From Cognaticolwellia beringensis (GTDB taxonomy: Bacteria > Pseudomonadota > Gammaproteobacteria > Enterobacterales > Alteromonadaceae), in the NCBI RefSeq assembly GCF_002076895.1, contig NZ_CP020465.1, forward strand, positions 4,526,001 through 4,590,000: a DNA stretch of 64,000 nt. Direction: 5' to 3'. A program made the position numbers and the translations under genes. The notes beneath the pieces are model-generated. The model saw nothing but the letters and a program-made list of their open reading frames with translations. It was not told the origin of the DNA and made no database searches. Shown piece by piece: positions 63,547 through 64,000 of the stretch. Numbering within the stretch: position 1 is the stretch's first letter; each line of letters opens with the position of its first letter.

Positions 63547-64000
63547 GTGGACTACTTAACTTGGATACTCATTGCTATAGCGTTAAGCGGGTATATGGCT
63601 TATTCACGCGCCTCACTATCAACATTTACCATCGCATTTACCTTGCTGATGATTGTGGGTACTTTCTTCGATGTCATCGGTTTCTTCGGCTGGCTAATTT
63701 TTGCCATTATTGCCCTGCCACTAAATATTGCTGATATTCGAAAGCAGTATATTTCGAACCCTTTACTTACTATGTTTCGGGGCATTATGCCTGAAATGTC
63801 AGAAACTGAACAAGAAGCCATAGATGCTGGCACCACCTGGTTTGAAGCAGAGTTATTTCGTGGTACACCTGATTGGAAAAAGCTACACAACTACCCTAAA
63901 CCAAGATTAAGCGCAGAAGAACAAGCATTTCTAGACGGGCCGGTAGAAGAAGTTTGTCGCATGACTGACGATTGGCAAACAACTCATGAGCTTGCTGATT
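63547..64000 (+). CDS. fadE: Acyl-CoA dehydrogenase FadE, 5' part only
   Basis: The first 151 codons; the gene runs off the window. It begins at a GTG (63547) with AAGGA 7 bases upstream; the ATG at 63545 is in another frame and stops at once. Two N-terminal membrane segments (about 1-20 and 24-62) are followed by [20 protein letters not shown] and [16 protein letters not shown], typical of the large membrane-linked FadE of gammaproteobacteria, which performs the first step of fatty-acid beta-oxidation. Confidence 0.93.
   Translation, partial: MDYLTWILIAIALSGYMAYSRASLSTFTIAFTLLMIVGTFFDVIGFFGWLIFAIIALPLNIADIRKQYISNPLLTMFRGIMPEMSETEQEAIDAGTTWFEAELFRGTPDWKKLHNYPKPRLSAEEQAFLDGPVEEVCRMTDDWQTTHELAD

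Noticed and set aside
63600..63890. Minus-strand frame opposite fadE
   Set aside because: Lies inside the clearly recognisable FadE coding region.

Overview
The window is a continuous piece of an AT-rich gammaproteobacterial chromosome. Gene content and local order point to the Alteromonadales, most likely a cold-marine Colwellia/Thalassotalea-type organism. The pointers are gcvR-bcp, yffB-dapE, bepA next to arsC, hda-DUF2066 divergent from purM-purN-DUF3108, tamA-tamB, an FadR-type site before fadE, many c-di-GMP proteins, and marine-type IS630 and VC2046/SO_2500-like proteins. The genus is inferred from this pattern, not from a search. I saw no rRNA, tRNA, CRISPR array, prophage or plasmid functions.

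Layout. 1-5.3 kb: the tail of a GGDEF-EAL protein, then a tightly overlapping four-gene operon (cupredoxin-like periplasmic protein, membrane GGDEF/EAL protein, DUF3034 protein, lipoprotein truncated globin). 5.5-8.8 kb: an MscS channel with a DUF432-like partner, a universal stress protein and a small membrane protein. 8.9-14.4 kb: tamA-tamB. 14.6-19.6 kb: a cation-transport block (CPA2 antiporter, CorA, MgtE, DUF21/CNNM). 19.8-27 kb: a second tandem Usp protein, small membrane proteins, a hydrolase-OsmC fusion, an M24 peptidase, yciB, yciI, a DUF1311-like protein and a kelch lipoprotein.

27.3-33.6 kb is the most accessory-looking part: an IS630-family element with a split transposase, an orphan GAF protein, a DUF1461/Lit-like membrane protein, and an Ig-repeat lipoprotein with a nine-G tract. 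That lipoprotein gene is flanked by long non-coding stretches carrying repeated TGTAATTnGGTGGC motifs and a large palindrome. At 33.6 kb a SulA-like gene sits behind a near-ideal LexA box.

34.3-64 kb is mostly conserved housekeeping: ychJ, an RstAB-like two-component system, an MFS transporter, xthA, rlmA, yfbV, ACT-yffB-dapE-M15 peptidase, bamC, a tandem CDGSH protein with a 14-bp repeat array in its upstream region, gcvR-bcp, cobA, perM-tusA-like, bepA-arsC-DUF2069, a large lipoprotein with an HELAH motif, DUF2066-hda, purMN-DUF3108, a YafJ-type amidotransferase, and the start of fadE.

The genes worth following are the cupredoxin/c-di-GMP/DUF3034/lipo-globin operon as a possible envelope redox or gas-sensing module, the SOS-controlled SulA-like inhibitor, the G-tract lipoprotein in its repeat-rich island, and the HELAH lipoprotein. 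Many starts were moved from the longest reading frame to sites supported by ribosome binding sites, lipoboxes, catalytic N-terminal residues or regulatory sites; each entry says why.
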